This document shows, piece after piece, positions 14,999 through 18,590 of a stretch of 18,590 nt of DNA. The stretch covers positions 1-18,590 of the forward strand of contig CAZSGN010000019.1 in assembly GCA_964606415.1 (NCBI GenBank). Reading direction: 5' to 3'. The translations under genes were made by a program, and so were the position numbers. The notes below the pieces were generated by a model. It was not told the DNA's origin, did no database searches, and saw only the letters and a list, made by a program, of their open reading frames with translations. The stretch's first letter is position 1; each line of letters begins with the position of its first letter. The DNA comes from CAZSGN01 sp964606415 (GTDB lineage: Bacteria > Bacteroidota > Bacteroidia > Bacteroidales > JBBRXJ01).

Positions 14999-17159
14999 AA
15001 ACATATTTGCCTGTTATGTTTTGCTACTGATGATTTTGTCAGTTGGTACTCCGGTTATTGCGCAAAGCGATAATGCACCGGACATTGATAAAATTCCTTT
15101 GAATAAACTGTTGAAATTTGCGGAGAAATCACTGGAAAAAGGAGATGTATATACAGCTATCGATTATTATGAGAAATATGTCGATACAAAATATATGGAT
15201 TATGATGCATTATATAAACTGGCGCGATTGTGTATGAGAGCCAGGGATTATGAAAAAGCGGAGAAATATTTTGCACAGACTTATGAAGGAAGCCCGGATG
15301 TACATGTAAAAGCTTTGTTTTATCAGGCTGATATGCTAAAACGGCAGGCAAAATACCCGGAAGCGAAAGAATTATTTGAAAAATTCACCAAAGAATACCG
15401 CCGAATAGATTTCCGCAGGTGGGCTCTTAATCAGGCGGAAGGTTGTGAAATGGCTATTAAAATGCGTGCCGAACCTCTCAATTTGGATCTTAATCGTATG
15501 GATGCATCGATTAATTCAGCTTACATTGAATTTTCTCCTTTTCTCATGGATCAGGAAACATTGATCTATGGTTCTCTGCCTGCTGACACAATGCCTTATT
15601 TCCGTACAGGTGTTGATGAAGTGACAATCCCATTTCGTAAGCTATATAAGGCTGAGCGTGTGAATGATCTGGAATGGAAAGGGGGGGATACTTTAGAAGG
15701 CCCTTTTAATAAGCCTGGTATGCATTCCGGGAATGTTTGTTTGACACCGAACGGGAAAAGGATTTATTTTACCCGTTGTAAAGTGGACTGGCAGAATAAA
15801 TCTATTTGTCATATTTATGTTTCAGATAAAGAAAAAGGAGAGTGGCAGGAGGCCGAAAAATTACCTTATCCTGTTAATGTAGAAAATGCCAGTTCGACCA
15901 TGCCGACAGTTGGATATAAAAAGAAAATGCGCAATGTGGTTGAGGTACTGTATTTTGCATCTAATCGTGAACATTTCAGAAGTGAAGGAGGATATGATAT
16001 ATGGTACAGTGAATTTGATTTAAGGGATAGCGTGTTTGATGATGTAAGGAATTGTGGACGCAAGATCAATAGTCCTGGTGATGAGTTAAGTCCATATTAT
16101 GATAATAATTCTAAAACACTTTATTATAGTACAGAATATGAACCTGGATTAGGTGGCCTGGATGTTTTTAGTATTCGGGGAAAGGAACGGCGTTGGAAGA
16201 AACCGCAGAATCTTGGATATCCTATCAATTCAGAAGCCGATGATTTGTATTTCATGCTCAATCCAAGTCAAAAAGCAGAAGGTTTTTTTACTTCAAATCG
16301 TAAAGGGGGCAGTGCTTTATTTAATGAAACGTGTTGTGATGATATTTACACATTCTATAATAAAGATTATATCAATCTTGCTGTAACCGGTACGGTGTAT
16401 GATGTAAGTGTTGAGAAACAGGAATTGGATGATCCGGATTATGATTACCTGCAAAGTGCAAATGTGACACTTTATATGATGGTGGAGGATGAGGAGGAGC
16501 CTGATGATGATGCGAACATGATGGAAATTACGAGTGACACAACTGATGAGAATGGAAATTATTTATTATCTCTTGACAGGAATGAGGATTATCGACTGAT
16601 GTTTAGTAAGGATGGGTATTTCTATAAACAGATCGATTTGTCAACTTATAACCGGACACGTTCGGATACTTTTGATTTTGACCAGGTTTATCTTGAAGAA
16701 ATATCCAATAAGCCCATTGTATTCTATATTTACTATGATTTTGATCAATCGGATTTAACGGAAGAGGCTAAGAATATTATTGATACCACGCTTTATAAAG
16801 TGCTTCGTGAGACGCCGGATATTATTGTTGAGATTAGCTCTCATACCGATAGTCAGGGTGATAGTGCCTACAATCAGAAGTTGTCTCAGGAACGGGCTGA
16901 TAAAGTGGTTGATTATCTTATAGATAAAGGTATTGAACAGAAAAGGCTGGTGGCTAAAGGTTATGGTGAAACTCAGCCTATTGCTACCAATGATACTGAG
17001 GAAGGAAGGGCTAAAAATAGAAGAACTGAGTTTGAGGTGATTGGCTCTATTGATCCGTATTCAAAATTGAATGTTTCAAATATGAAAATTATTTCGAAAG
17101 AAGAACAGGAGAAACGAAAGAAGAAAGAGGCTGAGGAAGAGAAGAAGCAGAATGAATAA
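14985..17159 (+). CDS. PorE-like TPR / beta-propeller / OmpA envelope protein
   Basis: The 724-residue protein has four parts. A signal peptide (1-27, ending PVIAQ) is followed by tetratricopeptide repeats (about 35-155). A PD40/WD40-like beta-propeller spans about 165-450, with blades such as LTPNGKRIYFTRC, VLYFASNREHFRSEGGYDIW and YYSTEYEPGLGGLDVFSIRG. A carboxypeptidase-regulatory-like domain (about 462-575) contains DENGNYLLSL. The OmpA C-terminal domain (about 585-695) has VEISSHTDSQGD, SQERADKVVDYL and EEGRAKNRRTEF, with the Asp and Arg that bind diaminopimelate of peptidoglycan. This order is that of PorE of the Porphyromonas T9SS, proposed to tie the PorP complex to the cell wall. The start is GTG at 14985 inside the end of the PorP/SprF gene, which implies coupling. 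A Lys/Glu-rich tail ends it and a strong terminator follows. Confidence 0.92.
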   Translation: MNVFKNIFACYVLLLMILSVGTPVIAQSDNAPDIDKIPLNKLLKFAEKSLEKGDVYTAIDYYEKYVDTKYMDYDALYKLARLCMRARDYEKAEKYFAQTYEGSPDVHVKALFYQADMLKRQAKYPEAKELFEKFTKEYRRIDFRRWALNQAEGCEMAIKMRAEPLNLDLNRMDASINSAYIEFSPFLMDQETLIYGSLPADTMPYFRTGVDEVTIPFRKLYKAERVNDLEWKGGDTLEGPFNKPGMHSGNVCLTPNGKRIYFTRCKVDWQNKSICHIYVSDKEKGEWQEAEKLPYPVNVENASSTMPTVGYKKKMRNVVEVLYFASNREHFRSEGGYDIWYSEFDLRDSVFDDVRNCGRKINSPGDELSPYYDNNSKTLYYSTEYEPGLGGLDVFSIRGKERRWKKPQNLGYPINSEADDLYFMLNPSQKAEGFFTSNRKGGSALFNETCCDDIYTFYNKDYINLAVTGTVYDVSVEKQELDDPDYDYLQSANVTLYMMVEDEEEPDDDANMMEITSDTTDENGNYLLSLDRNEDYRLMFSKDGYFYKQIDLSTYNRTRSDTFDFDQVYLEEISNKPIVFYIYYDFDQSDLTEEAKNIIDTTLYKVLRETPDIIVEISSHTDSQGDSAYNQKLSQERADKVVDYLIDKGIEQKRLVAKGYGETQPIATNDTEEGRAKNRRTEFEVIGSIDPYSKLNVSNMKIISKEEQEKRKKKEAEEEKKQNE

Positions 17160-17186
17160 TGGATCTTATTTAAATAATTTTGATAG

Positions 17187-17222
17187 AAATGCCTGACGGG
17201 TGAAACCTGTCAGGCATTTTTT
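17187..17222 (+). terminator. intrinsic terminator of the PorP/SprF - PorE-like operon
   Basis: AAATGCCTGAC (17187-17197) pairs perfectly with GTCAGGCATTT (17209-17219); the inner GGG/CCT adds three more pairs with one wobble around a five-base loop. The stem runs into a T-run to 17222. It lies 27 bases after the stop codon. Confidence 0.94.
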
Positions 17223-17234
17223 GTGTGATTTAGG

Positions 17235-17263
17235 CTGAGTGATTTCTGATAAAAATTACTCAA
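17235..17263. repeat. interspersed 29-nt palindrome, copy C
   Basis: Ends are CTGAG and CTCAA with centre GATTTCTGATAAAAAT. Bases 6 and 24, mismatched in copies A and B, form a T-A pair here, so the stem TGAGTGATTT / AAATTACTCA is complete apart from one G-T wobble while the CTGATAA loop stays the same. It sits just after the PorE-like terminator and before the next promoter. Confidence 0.72.
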
Positions 17264-17286
17264 ATTGGGTATTGCTTTTTTGCAAC

Positions 17287-17317
17287 TTTGTCAGAATTAG
17301 AAATTTTCTTATCTTTA
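17287..17317 (+). promoter_or_regulatory. promoter of the last gene
   Basis: TTTG (17287-17290), a 19-base spacer, then TATCTTTA (17310-17317), which differs from TAnnTTTG only in the last base. Transcription would start close to the ATG at 17336, leaving a leader of roughly 12 bases. Confidence 0.6.
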
Positions 17318-17335
17318 AAAAAAAGCGGAAGAGTT

Positions 17336-18590
17336 ATGCGGTTTATTTGTATAATGATTGGATTGATATTGGGTTTAAATGGTTTCTCTCAGGAAGAGCA
17401 GAAAGGCGGGTTGATTTCGCCAATAGAGAGTTTTGAAGATGGTGCCTTTAAGTTGGTCGATTTAAGGGAAAAAGCTTTGAAGCAAATCCATGAACAAAAA
17501 ACGGTTACCCGCGAGCTTTTGCAGAAGCAATTTCTGTTGGGGAAGAAGAAAAAAACGGATACATTGGAGGTGTTTTATCCACGGGAAAAAATGATGTTGA
17601 TGCTTTGGGGGCAGTATTATGACGATTTATTATCTGCGCTTCTAAATAGTCCTTCTGGTTTTCATGATGAAAAAACAATGGTGGATGAATTAAAAAAAAC
17701 GAAATATGAGTTGCTTAATTATTATGGTATTGACTCATTATTCCCCAAAATAATTGAATTCACAAATGAAAATTATAAGTTACTGCAAAATAGAATTGAG
17801 CAAAATGCTGCATTGGCTCCGGAAGAAAAAGATCTTCTTATTATCTTTTTGAAAGCTGTGAGCGGATATAATTCTCTGGAGAATGTATCGGCCGAATACA
17901 TTTATCGACTTTCTGATCAATATGTTAATAAATATCCTAATTCAGAATATAAGGAGTATGTAAAGAAAAAACTGGCTCCTGAGTTTGAGAATTCGATGTT
18001 TGGCTTTGGGGGTGGTTTTTATTCAGGCTATAATATGATTCGCGGTTCCTTGGGTAAATACTTTGGGAATGGTGTCCCTGTAGGTGCTAATATTGATCTG
18101 GCCTGGCATCAATTACGGTTTAGCGTTGATTTTTCCGGGGTGACAACTGCTATTATCGAATCTTTTGAATATGATGAAGGGAACTGGTCAAAGAATCGCA
18201 TACCTAACATAAGCATTTGGAAATTTTCTTTTTCTTATGAGTTTCCGGTAAATGATAAAAATATCATTATGCCGTTTGCAGGTTTGGCGTCGACAGGAAT
18301 AACTGCAGTAAAGGATGATGATGGGGTAGAAAGGACAACTGATTTTGAGCCGCAGGACCGGCTTAATATCTCTCATTTTCCTTCTTATGTAGGAGGAATA
18401 TCGTGGTTGTTGAAATTAAAAGAGATGCAGTCCTACCGTAATTATTACGATGCATTGAAAGCTTCTCAAAATAAATCTTATTGGTATCTTAAATTTAATT
18501 TGGGCTACCTTGATCCCCAGTTTCAAAAAATCGATGATCGTTTTGATGCTGGGTTTATTTACTTTAATATTGGAATAGGCACCTTCATCA
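17336..18590 (+). CDS. secreted, probably outer-membrane protein of unknown function, 3' end outside the window
   Basis: The frame is open from the ATG at 17336 to the last base, 418 codons with no stop. I do not recognise the family. Residues 1-19 are a signal peptide (RFICIMIGLILGLNGFSQ). About 20-220 is a helical, charged region (LREKALKQIHEQK, then WGQYYDDLLSALL, then EEKDLLIIFLKAVSGYNSLE and LSDQYVNKYPNSEYKEYVKK). From about residue 222 the sequence changes to alternating beta strands: FGFGGGFYSGYNMIRGSLGK, GANIDLAWHQLRFSVDFSGV, WKFSFSYEFPVND, IIMPFAGLASTGIT, and WYLKFNLGYLDPQF, typical of an outer-membrane beta-barrel. An N-terminal helical domain of some 200 residues in the periplasm followed by a barrel is the best description. 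It has its own promoter after a terminator, so it is probably not in the PorP/PorE operon, but it adjoins the surface locus. Confidence 0.85.
   Translation, partial: MRFICIMIGLILGLNGFSQEEQKGGLISPIESFEDGAFKLVDLREKALKQIHEQKTVTRELLQKQFLLGKKKKTDTLEVFYPREKMMLMLWGQYYDDLLSALLNSPSGFHDEKTMVDELKKTKYELLNYYGIDSLFPKIIEFTNENYKLLQNRIEQNAALAPEEKDLLIIFLKAVSGYNSLENVSAEYIYRLSDQYVNKYPNSEYKEYVKKKLAPEFENSMFGFGGGFYSGYNMIRGSLGKYFGNGVPVGANIDLAWHQLRFSVDFSGVTTAIIESFEYDEGNWSKNRIPNISIWKFSFSYEFPVNDKNIIMPFAGLASTGITAVKDDDGVERTTDFEPQDRLNISHFPSYVGGISWLLKLKEMQSYRNYYDALKASQNKSYWYLKFNLGYLDPQFQKIDDRFDAGFIYFNIGIGTFI

Overview
The window is from a low-GC member of the Bacteroidota. The support is a short primary sigma factor without region 1.1, a tmRNA tag ending in YALAA, promoters of the TTTG / TAnnTTTG type with little Shine-Dalgarno use, and several components or cargo of the type IX secretion system (T9SS): a PorP/SprF protein, a TPR-propeller-OmpA protein and two 'type B' C-terminal sorting domains. 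I cannot resolve order or genus from sequence alone.

The left half (1-6800) is mostly housekeeping. On the minus strand lie the tmRNA gene ssrA (its 3' end is cut by the window edge), ribulose-phosphate epimerase (rpe) and the primary sigma factor (rpoD), with a strong terminator between rpoD and rpe. A small FtsB/DivIC-type division protein is on the plus strand and converges on a coupled minus-strand pair: a membrane-anchored Skp/OmpH-like protein followed by a family 2 glycosyltransferase. Next come a CbpA-type DnaJ without zinc finger, a tightly coupled small unknown protein, and ribosomal protein L19 with its own terminator.

The right half (7226-18590) is a divergent cell-surface locus. 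Leftwards run an ECF sigma factor, a single-pass membrane protein that overlaps it and looks like its anti-sigma partner, and a 1632-residue secreted PKD-repeat protein closed by a strong terminator. The putative anti-sigma protein and the giant protein end in the same 87-residue T9SS type B sorting domain (44 of 87 identical by hand alignment). Rightwards, from a good promoter, run a PorP/SprF protein and an overlapping PorE-like TPR / beta-propeller / carboxypeptidase-regulatory / OmpA protein, then a terminator, then a promoter and an open-ended gene for a secreted, probably outer-membrane protein.

My reading is that the right half is a self-contained display-and-sensing module. The giant adhesin-like protein is T9SS type B cargo, PorP/SprF and the PorE-like protein provide its outer-membrane and peptidoglycan-linked handling, and the sigma / membrane-protein pair monitors the system through a cargo-like sorting domain held in the periplasm. 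That sensing role is inference.

A second unexplained layer is a 29-nt imperfect palindrome with a conserved loop. It occurs three times in full (4771, 13750, 17235), with two fragments near 4630 and 4857, always between genes. The 370-base gap 4580-4949 also contains nested inverted repeats.
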